Source of the DNA: Candidatus Nitrosopumilus sp.
GTDB lineage: Archaea > Thermoproteota > Nitrososphaeria > Nitrososphaerales > Nitrosopumilaceae
NCBI GenBank assembly: GCA_022758935.1
Contig: JAEMQG010000187.1
Coordinates: 1-22,435, forward strand
Direction: 5' to 3'
Length of the DNA stretch: 22,435 nucleotides
The notes below the pieces were generated by a model, which did not search any database, was not told the origin of the DNA, and saw only the letters and a list, made by a program, of their open reading frames with translations. The first letter of the stretch is position 1, and each line of letters starts with the position of its first letter. A program made the position numbers and the translations under genes. Positions 13,001-20,795 of this stretch are shown here, piece after piece.

Positions 13001-15167
13001 AACTCATTATTTAGATTCTGCTGAAATAAAAAATTTAGAAAATCAGGGAATAACCTTAGTTGATTTTCTTCCTGGTTTTGCATATGTTGCAAGTGCAAAT
13101 AGTACTAGTTTGAATGCATTTCCATTTAATTCGCTTCCAGAATTTCGCTCAGCTTTTCCGATAGAGCCGCAGACTAAGTTGGATTCCAATGTTAAGAGCA
13201 AAGACATTCCTCCATGGGTGTTTCACTCGAGTTCTCCCGGTGTTGATGATAAGACCGTTTTTACAGTTTCTTTTTTTGGACCAATTTCTCCCAAAAAAAT
13301 GGAGAAAATCATTACGGATTATGGTGGAACAGTAGGTTCAACAATTGAAGGTATTTCTGCTGTCTCTGCGCTGATGTCTTTTGATCAAGTCACTGCACTC
13401 TCAACACACTCTGGAATAAAGTTCATCACATATCAAGATCCTCCATTAGAACCAGAAATTGCAAAAGCAAAAAAAACTGCAAATATTATGTCTCCTCCAG
13501 TTGGACAAGTCGGTTTGTCTGGAGAGGGAGTTTTTGCCTTAGTTGTTGATACATGTAAAGTTGAACATAAAGATTTAGGAACTAGAGTATTTCTGGTTAA
13601 CCATTATTGTCCCCCATTGGTAAACTCTCCAATTGTGGATCATGCTTTTCATGTAACAGGAATTCTGGGAGCAGATGGAGGAGTTGCCCCAAAAGTTAAG
13701 ATTTTATCATTTGGACTTGAAAACCCAAGCAAAAAGGAATTTTGGTTTAATGAAAGTGGACATTTGGATACGGTTCTTGGAAAATCAAAGGAAATTCTTC
13801 CTGTTGGTGATAGAATTGATTTGATGAATCTTTCACTTGGCCAAATAGTAAATTTGAAGGGTTGGGATTGTAAAATTCTTGGAAATTATACAGCAACTTC
13901 CATTTTATTGGATCAGTTTGTGACGGGTTATCAAGATAGTGGTGGACCTTATGAAAAAATTATCATTACAGAGTCAGCCGGTAATGAGCGAGACCCATAT
14001 CATTGTAACGACGATAGAAGAAGTGAAGTTCGATTTAATACCATTAGTTCCCCTGCCACGGCAAAAAATCCAATAGTTGTGGGTTCAATTGATTCTGATC
14101 TTTATCCAGCTAGTCTTGATCCTATCTCTAGTTTTTCTAGTTTTGGTCCTACTGATGATGGAAGAATAAAACCAGATCTAGTGGCACCTGGAGCCCATAA
14201 TACTGCTGAGGGTATTAATTCAACAGCTTCAAATGATGGCTATCTTCAAATGTCTGGAACTAGTATGGCCGCTCCTCTTGTCGGTGGCATAGTAGCATTA
14301 ATGGAGCAAGGGTGGGAACAAAAAACTCCTAACAATTCATTTGAACCTCATCTTTTTCCACATACTGCCAAAGCAATTTTAATTCATACCGCTAAAGATT
14401 TGGGAAATCCAGGTCCCGATTATAAATATGGGTGGGGTCTAGTTGATGGTAAAAAGGCCATTGATTTGATTGTAGATTCAACGTTAGTAGACGGTCCGAC
14501 GGAAATAACAAGGTTTCCTATGATAATTCATGATTCTATTTCAGATTCTCGTATGTCGAAAGTGTATTCGATGAAGTTAACCGAACCTGCTGTAATAAAA
14601 TTAACTTTAGTATGGGATGATCCTCCAGGATCTGAGTATGATCCTAAATTAATGAATGATTTGGATCTTTCTATAACTAATAGTACTAAAACAGTCTATC
14701 CTTTTGTATTGGATAAAACCGACCCCAGTGCTACTGCAAAACTTGGTATAGATTCGACAAATAATGTTGAAATGATTAAAACGTTACAGCGTGAAAATCT
14801 AAAAATCAGTGTAGTTGCAACAAAGTCTTGGTCAGGATCAGAGCAGGATTTTACCCTGATTGTATCAAAAGATCAGTGTAAAACTTTACAAAAAGAAATT
14901 CCGTGTTGGATTAAAAATAATGCTGGATGGTGGGCAGAAAACAAAATTGGAGATAATGACTTTGTTCAAGGAATTCAATTTTTAATTAAAGAAAAAATAA
15001 TGAAGATTCCATCAACTTCTCAAGGTGAAGGCTCTGCAAGCAATAAGATTCCATCTTGGATTAAAAATAATGCTAGATGGTGGGCCGTTGACAGTATTAC
15101 AGATAATGACTTTGTAGGTGGAATTAAATACTTAATTGAGAACGGAATCATGAAGATCAATTCATAG
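10041..15167 (+). CDS. S-layer-like protein fused to a subtilisin-family protease
   Basis: The 1708-residue protein has a signal peptide (hydrophobic 18-37; likely cut after PVAHA, near 53). Residues about 54-955 resemble the N-terminal half of the thaumarchaeal S-layer protein (ANVNLFVSAEN start; beta-domain motifs such as TGSSGIFTGDFKF). After a seam near 951-965 comes a subtilase: two propeptide-like segments (about 975-1135), then a peptidase S8 domain with D1170, H1201, oxyanion N1315 (SAGN) and S1408 (GTSMAAP). Two flanking motifs are unusual: DTC for DTG, and HAFHVTG for HGTHVAG. Two C-terminal repeats start IPCWIKNNAGWW (1620) and IPSWIKNNARWW (1670). It should be exported and may sit in or on the S-layer. 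Glycine codons shift from mostly GGT before the seam to GGA after it. The ATG is the only early start; TTG at 10068 is an alternative. Confidence 0.88.
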   Translation: MTKDCLREILNNKNFVRFTSLIIIFSLAVFSTNFLFGFTNFANQQPMIPVAHAANVNLFVSAENSQFDNYISGPQVIEVIVSDVDINDVITAKGEPDVTVNGKTLRMVQADDGNWYGYFADIQMAQIADQTSFLAGIPGMGLDFGTFCDNSSAGLRGGGSLVFSAPESVGLAVPGDVTGGVQGTTTIKGSTTCSGVTANTLGTPHINVVRQAKQINQKLANTGQINVDVDAWPFIQLYDLNPSGKVVIQYNKGGGAQTTTLTFDKVDQFAKASLDRFAYTTGSDVHVTITDSWLNIDPTDEDSWTFGTVGTPSTNYQVFDKNGGNLGDVTSNIGAISLDNLSDLMCGNNCVLRVNPNVQNKPVDVITLQDNGDDNIIHGDTSTQNPYEWKTLGGNLLGQLPITLTEQGSNSGIFGTYDELNRSDIKITADAARGTSASLNYNNIPVTILVGFNFATIDIKPIDAEWSSGEEIPISLVDGDANRNSKVKEHLDLFNPNVDLIPSLRTGIPNTLVGLTGVTLDGFNVPFTVQKFSDRALLVTETRATITPGDTLSLSFGTMADVFKSTPINKANFHGFALFNYDVRALKNTGNLEGITSVDITLSGVPTFTTQALQGLILLPPTFVAGSTVPIPGTFGANAATVPLTATFTINGAVGDSIPAGTTLPIVADVFGFGFTNDGRENNERISNQIIRLELEETGGNTSTFNGTLEYTMINQLNILNPVTYTTLVPISNETSFIVMDDLDNEGDSPLVTYNDLGVDGTVVQVSDQEVVKTHLGIAEFDKKTYNIDDTVTITLEDLDLNVHNDLVDIYTVVTIPTDANFDVVGDKTVTNGGTSIALSTGDQLGRLLDVTFDDLQWKTPAATSSCLAPLVTLVGTNTGLGGTGLFSLVETTGSSGIFTGDFKFPKAWCRPGATAPESVTDLDMLVNYVDFRDASGDIIDIPHGDGKKYELPLVSGYFTPPRGFQITSIIGNKTSTETKNFFFLQATHYLDSAEIKNLENQGITLVDFLPGFAYVASANSTSLNAFPFNSLPEFRSAFPIEPQTKLDSNVKSKDIPPWVFHSSSPGVDDKTVFTVSFFGPISPKKMEKIITDYGGTVGSTIEGISAVSALMSFDQVTALSTHSGIKFITYQDPPLEPEIAKAKKTANIMSPPVGQVGLSGEGVFALVVDTCKVEHKDLGTRVFLVNHYCPPLVNSPIVDHAFHVTGILGADGGVAPKVKILSFGLENPSKKEFWFNESGHLDTVLGKSKEILPVGDRIDLMNLSLGQIVNLKGWDCKILGNYTATSILLDQFVTGYQDSGGPYEKIIITESAGNERDPYHCNDDRRSEVRFNTISSPATAKNPIVVGSIDSDLYPASLDPISSFSSFGPTDDGRIKPDLVAPGAHNTAEGINSTASNDGYLQMSGTSMAAPLVGGIVALMEQGWEQKTPNNSFEPHLFPHTAKAILIHTAKDLGNPGPDYKYGWGLVDGKKAIDLIVDSTLVDGPTEITRFPMIIHDSISDSRMSKVYSMKLTEPAVIKLTLVWDDPPGSEYDPKLMNDLDLSITNSTKTVYPFVLDKTDPSATAKLGIDSTNNVEMIKTLQRENLKISVVATKSWSGSEQDFTLIVSKDQCKTLQKEIPCWIKNNAGWWAENKIGDNDFVQGIQFLIKEKIMKIPSTSQGEGSASNKIPSWIKNNARWWAVDSITDNDFVGGIKYLIENGIMKINS
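14898..15161 (+). repeat. two C-terminal WIKNNA-WW protein repeats
   Basis: Two copies of a ~38-residue unit (residues about 1620-1657 and 1670-1707) share WIKNNA-WW, DNDFV-GI, YLI/FLI and GIMKI/KIMKI patterns. As I recall, the unit is frequent at the C-terminus of exported thaumarchaeal proteins. It may bind the cell surface; this is inference. Confidence 0.75.
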
Positions 15168-15529
15168 ATTTTTAAATTAACTTTAATGTTGGCGATGAAA
15201 GAAATGGAGCTCTTATGCCAAAAGTTCCAAATATGATATTGTGAACTTTGATAAGTAGTGCAACAAATAAGAAAAAATAGAGGAAATGAATGAATTTTTT
15301 GAATCAATGGAAAATGGCATAACAGTCTATGAACAAAAAGATCAAATTACAATTGACATGAAATAAATTTGGAGTTAGATTCAAGAAAGGACTTGATTTT
15401 TATCTTTTCCATCAATAGTAAGGAACAACTCGATTTGATATGTAGAAATGATAGAAACTCAAAACATGAAGCTTATTTAGGAATTATTTGATTCTAACAG
15501 TACTTTTTGATTTGACTAGATATTATATC
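15168..15529. other. gap between convergent protease genes
   Basis: A T-rich stretch follows the stop codon. The only small frame with an ATG of note is 15286-15366 (+), 26 codons, MNEFFESMENGITVYEQ and onward; AGAGG lies only 2 nt before it, too close to be a good binding site. A 40-codon frame ending near 15490 lacks a start. No RNA gene is seen. Confidence 0.3.
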
Positions 15530-17701
15530 CTAGTTTTGTGCCAGATATTGATGTTTTTTAGAGAAAAACACAATCGTTCCAAATATCGCTGCAAGCACTA
15601 GAATTGAAAAGGTTGAGAATTCTGGAAGAGTATGTGATTGTGAGAGAATAATATCCGCAGTTTGATTTAATATGTTGAGACGAGCTTCTTTATTAGAGAT
15701 AATTTCATTTGTCCCATTCCCATCTAATCTACCTTGAAATGCAAGCATTTTGTTATAGGCATCTCCCATTGTATTGTCACCTCGATAATTTTTCATAATA
15801 TCTATTTTTACTTCATTGAGTTCTTTATGATATAATTCCCTTACATCCGGTGCATACCATTTAAAGTCTGAATCTGGAATGTTATCCAGGGCAGTTAGAA
15901 GAGAATCAATTCTTGAAATACGCATGCCAGTAACATCTTCAGAACTTAATTCATCTGCTGCGTTACTGGTCATACTTACACCATCCAAATATGACTGTAC
16001 AAGACGCTCTGCATTTGCCGTAGCATTATTTGATGTTCGATCTCCTTCTCCACCTCCAAAGGCACCAAGTGGGGTTAGATATAATTTGGTTCTATCCCAA
16101 TCCCAAGATCCAGTGAGGGTTTGACCGGATGATGGTCCACATTTTCCGATTCCAGAAATATTATTGATGTCTGCAATAATACCAGTATCTGTTGTATCAG
16201 CGGGGTTGGTATCTCGGTCCCAATTAAGAGGAATCCCAGTATAATCAACTATTGGATTACCTTGACCATACACAGTCCTTACTCCAGTTACTCCAGTTAC
16301 TCCAACAGGTTCGCTAAGTGATCCTTCATTTAACGAAGGTAAGGCTGATTGAGAAAAATCTAATTTTCGGTCATTAACAAAATCTGTAGATTGTCGTGTA
16401 TAACTCATAACACTAAGATAGTTTGGCTTGCAACCTACAGAGTTGTTAACACCTCCGTGGTCTAGAGAGAGGTTGTGTCCTATCTCGTGAAGGAATGTAC
16501 CTTGTTGCATATCTTTGGTTCCTACCATACCATCAAAGGTACCTAAGGAGACCATTAGATCATTACCTTTAATTTCAGAATTTCCTGATGAGCTAGTATC
16601 TTCACTATAGGAATGTCCGAAAACAGCATAATGAAACACTTGACCTTTTAGACTACGTTTGTTCGCGATGTTATCGTTATTAATCCAATCACTTGTAAGG
16701 CTCTCACCAGTGGGAGAAGTAATGGAGTATGTTCGTTCGGCTGCTGTTCCAAACCACCAGTATTTTAATTGATCAAATCCAGGAGTAGTAGCACTTCCAG
16801 CCCATGGAATGGAGTTAACATGTAAAGGAAGTTCTTCATCTAATTGCGCATGAAAACTTATTCCAGTTATACCATTTGCTGATACATAATTTGAAGTTGC
16901 AAATGTGTTTATAATTGCAGGTATCACACTAGCATCTGGCTTGTGCCCCCTCATCCAATCAATCTCATAATATACATCCGCTTTGTCCTTAGAGGGACAA
17001 AGGTTGTTTGGATCAGTATTGTTACAGCTTAGGTAATAAAATTTGGAAGTTGCGTCAGGAGTCCTAATACATAGTCCTTTTCCTACAGGATTACTTGCGG
17101 GGGTTAAACATTGTGGGGGAAAAGAAACGACAGAACTATCTTCCCAATCATTACAGATTGTGTCACCATCTGTATCACCGTGATATTGAAAACATACAGG
17201 GAAGCTTGATGTGAGTCCATAGCTCCATGGTTTGATTGGTTTAAAGTTTTTGCCGTACTTTGAAGGACTGTTATCTAAGGATGAATCAGTCTGATAGATC
17301 GTTGCAGTGGGTGCAGAAGTATAACCTGATGCAGTTGCTGTAATAATATTAGTGGAAATCACATCATACTCATATGTGCCACAGGTAGAACAATCTGTAA
17401 ATTTAATTAAATTACTTGAATAAGTGAGGGGTGATGAATTAGGAACTTTGTAAAGAGTTATAGTTTTAGTGATTGGGGGAGGAGTCCCAACACCACCGCC
17501 CAATATGACAGTAAACGAATTACCTACATCAGTGCAGCCAATACAGGAAATTACTCCACTATGATTTATTATAATACTTGTCTGATCGAAACTAAGGGGA
17601 CCAGATGCATAAGCATTATTGAAACTAAATGAGGAAATAATAACAGCAGAAATTATTAATATATGAAATTGATATTTCATTGCAACACTAACTATATACA
17701 T
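15530..17701 (-). CDS. secreted metzincin-type zinc protease with PEF C-terminal tail
   Basis: The 723-residue protein has a signal peptide (ending near NNAYA), a beta-rich N-terminal region with CIGC and CSTC pairs, and a zinc protease centre HEIGHNLSLDH (H405, E406, H409, H415). The metzincin Met-turn SVMSY (M432) follows. The usual glycine in the zinc motif is serine here. The C-terminus has LPEF (P693), a membrane segment and a basic KKHQ end: the PEF/PEFG-CTERM tail that an archaeosortase would cut and anchor. A 9-nt repeat (16281-16304) encodes GVTGVTGV. The second ATG, at 17680, also fits the signal peptide; a TTTTAAAC box 30 nt upstream favours 17701. It should digest extracellular or surface proteins. 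The adjacent secreted gene (17817-19715) is in the same orientation, 115 nt upstream. Confidence 0.87.
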   Translation of the reverse strand: MYIVSVAMKYQFHILIISAVIISSFSFNNAYASGPLSFDQTSIIINHSGVISCIGCTDVGNSFTVILGGGVGTPPPITKTITLYKVPNSSPLTYSSNLIKFTDCSTCGTYEYDVISTNIITATASGYTSAPTATIYQTDSSLDNSPSKYGKNFKPIKPWSYGLTSSFPVCFQYHGDTDGDTICNDWEDSSVVSFPPQCLTPASNPVGKGLCIRTPDATSKFYYLSCNNTDPNNLCPSKDKADVYYEIDWMRGHKPDASVIPAIINTFATSNYVSANGITGISFHAQLDEELPLHVNSIPWAGSATTPGFDQLKYWWFGTAAERTYSITSPTGESLTSDWINNDNIANKRSLKGQVFHYAVFGHSYSEDTSSSGNSEIKGNDLMVSLGTFDGMVGTKDMQQGTFLHEIGHNLSLDHGGVNNSVGCKPNYLSVMSYTRQSTDFVNDRKLDFSQSALPSLNEGSLSEPVGVTGVTGVRTVYGQGNPIVDYTGIPLNWDRDTNPADTTDTGIIADINNISGIGKCGPSSGQTLTGSWDWDRTKLYLTPLGAFGGGEGDRTSNNATANAERLVQSYLDGVSMTSNAADELSSEDVTGMRISRIDSLLTALDNIPDSDFKWYAPDVRELYHKELNEVKIDIMKNYRGDNTMGDAYNKMLAFQGRLDGNGTNEIISNKEARLNILNQTADIILSQSHTLPEFSTFSILVLAAIFGTIVFFSKKHQYLAQN
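15562..15628 (-). other. PEF-type C-terminal sorting signal of the protease
   Basis: LPEFSTFS, a hydrophobic stretch of about 19 residues, and a short basic tail form the tripartite signal recognised by archaeosortases. The form here is PEFS rather than PEFG. No archaeosortase gene lies in the window. Confidence 0.65.
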
Positions 17702-17816
17702 GTTAATAAGATTTTCTTGAATTTGTTTAAAACGATAAAAAACATGAAATTTTTATGTTGATATTATTTTAATCTAAAAGAATTTTTTGAATTAAACTTC
17801 CATCTAACAACTTTCT

Positions 17817-19715
17817 CTAGTCATTAATTCTTCCAGGGTATATTTTTTCAAAATATTGTTTCAAGAATTCTTGAGCCTTTTGATCCTCTAGATGCATTCG
17901 GTTTATAGTTTCAGGATTATTCGTTTTTGAGTATCTAGTCGGCAAATCATATGAGAAAATGTCATTAATCTTTTCAAATGGCTCCTTTTGACATTCCGGA
18001 CATAGACTAGCCATAATGGTTTGAGCCTCAATTTGCTGTTGGCTCTTGGTGTCTGCAAAACGATGATCCAGCCTATCAAAACCAAAAATTTCCTGGCCGT
18101 CAGAATATTGGAATCCAAGTGACTCTATTGCCCGTATTTTCTCTTGATTCAAAATATCATTATCCACATTTACAGGTTTGATGTAATCACGATTCCAAAT
18201 TTTATCAAAGGTCCAATTATTTCCATCATCATCTACTGCAGTATTTTTGCCAGCTTCAGTTAGATGGTATGTGTAACCCTGATATATTCCAGAATACTCT
18301 TCTGGAGGATTCATGGGTTCTCCTACAATTTGTATTCCGTGATTAAAGTAATTTTGCCAGCCATTTCGCTCAGAATCCCAGATGTTTGTAGCTACCATGT
18401 TGTACTCTAATGATTCCCTAAAGATGTGATCAAATGTCACTTCAAGGCATTTTGCATTATTGTGGGTGCTACAGTTTGTGGTAGAGGCAGTTACATTGAC
18501 ACTTCCAAGAACATGTTTTGGGTCAAATAAAGTAACAGATTCGATGCCGTCAAAGGTTTTATCATACTCTATTGTTGCCCTTCCTTCATTGAAGATTTCA
18601 CCTTTGCCTAGTCCGTATGACAACCCTACGTGAGTGATGTTGTCAGGTCCGTTGTCTTCATAGATTTTGAGTTTAATGGTATTATTTTGTCCAACTGGGG
18701 TTGTGATTAGCGGATATGCTGTATAATATTGCTGTACATCAATGGGATTATCATTAAATGAAAATCCTCCTTCCACGATTCTTTTTTGATTAATATCTAA
18801 TCCTAGTGTTGGTGGTGCAGCCTGATTACTGCCTCCTCCAAGTAGAGCCGCTATGAAATTAAGTACAAGACCAGGTCTAACAGGACCTCCATTTCCAGAT
18901 CCACTTCCAGGTTCATCTAAGTCTAATCCTATCGAAAGTCCATTGTATGTGGCAGTTACTTCTGCTGTGTTGACATCACCAAGAATATCAAAATGAGCTG
19001 TGATTGAACCCTTTCCAGGTACTGTGGGAACTATTTGTGCATTATATTTGACGCTAGTAGTCCTGTCCTCAAATAACAAAATATCTCCTTGGGAAACCAG
19101 TAATGTTCCAGTAATCTCATCTGTGGCATCAGTAGTTGTAAATTTTAATTGGCCCATAAACACACAAGTGTTTTTTCCAGTTTCTGTTAGAATAAGCCCA
19201 ATCCCTCCAAGATCAGTATCGGAGTATACTTTGAAGCCATTATCAGGTCCTCCGCTTCTACTGTCCAGCTGAGTTATTGTGTTATCTGTACCGCAGGAAG
19301 ATATTGTAGAAGGAATAGTATAAACCAAATTTACAGTATCCGTAGTTTGAAATTTATAATTTTCATCAAGAAAGACAAAATTTGTTCCTGTAAAAATTCC
19401 GTCATTAGGTCCTGTCTCAATTAAAGTGTATTTTGTTCCAACTGGATCATCAACCGAAGTAACGACTACATCTATTGTGTCGATAATTCCATTTGTCGTA
19501 AAATTAGCTTCATCTGTTGCATCAACCAAAACAGTAAAAGGATTATGTTCTAAAATATTTCCAACAGTTGAAATCACTGAAATAAAAGGTGGAAATGCTG
19601 AACCACCCACACCCCCGTTCAAAGTCCAATTGATTGAATTGACCGCATATACATTGTGAGAAGATACTGCAAGAAAAAGTGTAATTGCAAATAATGAAAC
19701 ATATTTTAAATTCAA
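17817..19715 (-). CDS. secreted protein with S-layer-like beta repeats, function unknown
   Basis: The 632-residue protein has a signal peptide (hydrophobic 7-19, ending near NVYA). Residues about 60-250 carry two repeats with the ETG-NDGIFTG / ETGKNTCVFMG motif also seen in the S-layer-like protein. A GSGSGNGGP linker follows near 277. The C-terminal part (about 310-632) contains YEDNGPDN, a histidine- and cysteine-containing region, and a CPEC pair; I regard it as a thaumarchaeal family of unknown function. The start is TTG at 19715: GGGGGAG lies 7 nt upstream, and no in-frame ATG is close. A decayed copy of its C-terminus lies at 9711-9845. It lacks a PEF tail, so it is probably free or held by the S-layer. 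Confidence 0.8.
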   Translation of the reverse strand: MNLKYVSLFAITLFLAVSSHNVYAVNSINWTLNGGVGGSAFPPFISVISTVGNILEHNPFTVLVDATDEANFTTNGIIDTIDVVVTSVDDPVGTKYTLIETGPNDGIFTGTNFVFLDENYKFQTTDTVNLVYTIPSTISSCGTDNTITQLDSRSGGPDNGFKVYSDTDLGGIGLILTETGKNTCVFMGQLKFTTTDATDEITGTLLVSQGDILLFEDRTTSVKYNAQIVPTVPGKGSITAHFDILGDVNTAEVTATYNGLSIGLDLDEPGSGSGNGGPVRPGLVLNFIAALLGGGSNQAAPPTLGLDINQKRIVEGGFSFNDNPIDVQQYYTAYPLITTPVGQNNTIKLKIYEDNGPDNITHVGLSYGLGKGEIFNEGRATIEYDKTFDGIESVTLFDPKHVLGSVNVTASTTNCSTHNNAKCLEVTFDHIFRESLEYNMVATNIWDSERNGWQNYFNHGIQIVGEPMNPPEEYSGIYQGYTYHLTEAGKNTAVDDDGNNWTFDKIWNRDYIKPVNVDNDILNQEKIRAIESLGFQYSDGQEIFGFDRLDHRFADTKSQQQIEAQTIMASLCPECQKEPFEKINDIFSYDLPTRYSKTNNPETINRMHLEDQKAQEFLKQYFEKIYPGRIND

Positions 19716-19722
19716 ATTATTT

Positions 19723-19729
19723 CTCCCCC
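19723..19729 (-). promoter_or_regulatory. strong ribosome binding site for a TTG start
   Basis: The reverse strand reads GGGGGAG, 7 nt before the TTG at 19715. It decides the start of the 632-residue protein. Confidence 0.75.
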
Positions 19730-19780
19730 AAAATCATGAAGAAAGTTACAAAACAATTCACTGATATCTATTTGGTGTAA

Positions 19781-19790
19781 CATATTTAAG
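19781..19790 (-). promoter_or_regulatory. TATA-like box upstream of the 632-residue protein
   Basis: The reverse strand reads CTTAAATATG, just behind the stop of the upstream cyclase gene. It would give an mRNA with a leader of roughly 40-50 nt, in line with the ribosome binding site. Confidence 0.4.
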
Positions 19791-19803
19791 AACATATTAG
19801 ATC

Positions 19804-20499
19804 TCATTTGTCCGCTACAAGATAAACAGGATAAGACAACTTGAAGCCCAAAGAAAAGTCGTTTATTTCTTTAAATTGATAAACTTTGAAATGCTTGACC
19901 ATCTGGAAAAGATCGCCGCCAATAACCAGTTGGTTATTTTCTGCTAAGCGATTGATTTTTGCACACATGTTAACTGGTGTACCTATCATATCAAATCCTT
20001 CAGAAAGTTTAGTCTTCACTAATGATACAGGACCATAATCCGCACTGACTCTAAAATCAATTATAGGTAGTCCTTCACTGACTAGTTGTTGAGATATGTA
20101 TTTTTGAGATCGAATCATTTCTAAACTACATTCAATGCAGCTAACAAGGCCTGTTTTGCCTGGATCAGAGTCAGTAAAGTGGAATAATAGAGAATCCCCC
20201 CCAATTTTAAACACAGTTCCGCCATACCTTGAAAGAATTTTAGACATGGAGTTTAGAAAGACTTGAAAATATCTCGCTGTTTTTATTGGTCCAATCTGGG
20301 CAGTTATTTTAGTCGAGTTGACCATATCAATCATCCCAATAGCATAGTTAGTCGATTGTGGAAAAATATCTACAATGTATTCTAGATATCGTCTGGAATC
20401 AGAGACAGGGATGTCATTTTGTTGATTCATGTGCTGCTTTGAGGTAGGATATTTGAAAAAATCTTCAGATGAAAAAGTAAGGTTTCTTTCCTGTGTCAT
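19804..20499 (-). CDS. class III adenylate/guanylate cyclase-like protein
   Basis: The 231-residue protein is one class III nucleotidyl cyclase domain (about 48-225) with a short N-terminal region and no membrane segment. Metal-binding aspartates are present at D58 (IGMIDMVNST) and D102 (KIGGDSLLF). The base-specifying pair is K98 and T164 (IGTPVNMCAKI), as in class IIIb adenylate cyclases. N167 is kept, but the transition-state arginine is lysine (K171). It would make a cyclic nucleotide, probably cAMP, in the cytoplasm, if active. A TATA-like element lies about 29 nt before the ATG. It is divergent from a second cyclase-like gene, 296 nt away. The family is sure, activity uncertain. Confidence 0.85.
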   Translation of the reverse strand: MTQERNLTFSSEDFFKYPTSKQHMNQQNDIPVSDSRRYLEYIVDIFPQSTNYAIGMIDMVNSTKITAQIGPIKTARYFQVFLNSMSKILSRYGGTVFKIGGDSLLFHFTDSDPGKTGLVSCIECSLEMIRSQKYISQQLVSEGLPIIDFRVSADYGPVSLVKTKLSEGFDMIGTPVNMCAKINRLAENNQLVIGGDLFQMVKHFKVYQFKEINDFSLGFKLSYPVYLVADK

Positions 20500-20522
20500 G
20501 CAAGTATTATAGAAAAAAATCT

Positions 20523-20530
20523 CTTAAACT
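20523..20530 (-). promoter_or_regulatory. TATA-like box of the first cyclase gene
   Basis: The reverse strand reads AGTTTAAG; the TTTAAG core starts 29 nt before the ATG at 20499. Confidence 0.4.
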
Positions 20531-20741
20531 CTACTTAGCTGTTTTGATAATTCTTTAGCTGTAGAGTAAATCAATGCTTTTGAGAGAAAAATACCAATGA
20601 AACTCATGGAAAGAATATCTGATGAAAATTCAGAAGAGGAGAGGTGAAATCATGGGAAAAGGAAGCGGTACAGTGATTTCTGGATAATAGATTTAAAAAA
20701 ACCATATTAGAAATGTCACTAAAAATAAGTTAATTAATTTA

Positions 20742-20750
20742 CTTTATTAA
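20742..20750 (+). promoter_or_regulatory. TATA-like box of the second cyclase gene
   Basis: CTTTATTAA would place the transcript start near 20770. This is after the TTG at 20757 and before the ATG at 20796, so it favours the ATG. Confidence 0.35.
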
Positions 20751-20795
20751 CTCTAGTTGTTGTCCAAATCAAATGGTTCTAATAAACGCGATATC

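Noticed and set aside
15357..15490. about 40-codon open frame in the gap between the protease genes
   Set aside because: It lacks an ATG or GTG near its beginning and has no binding site.
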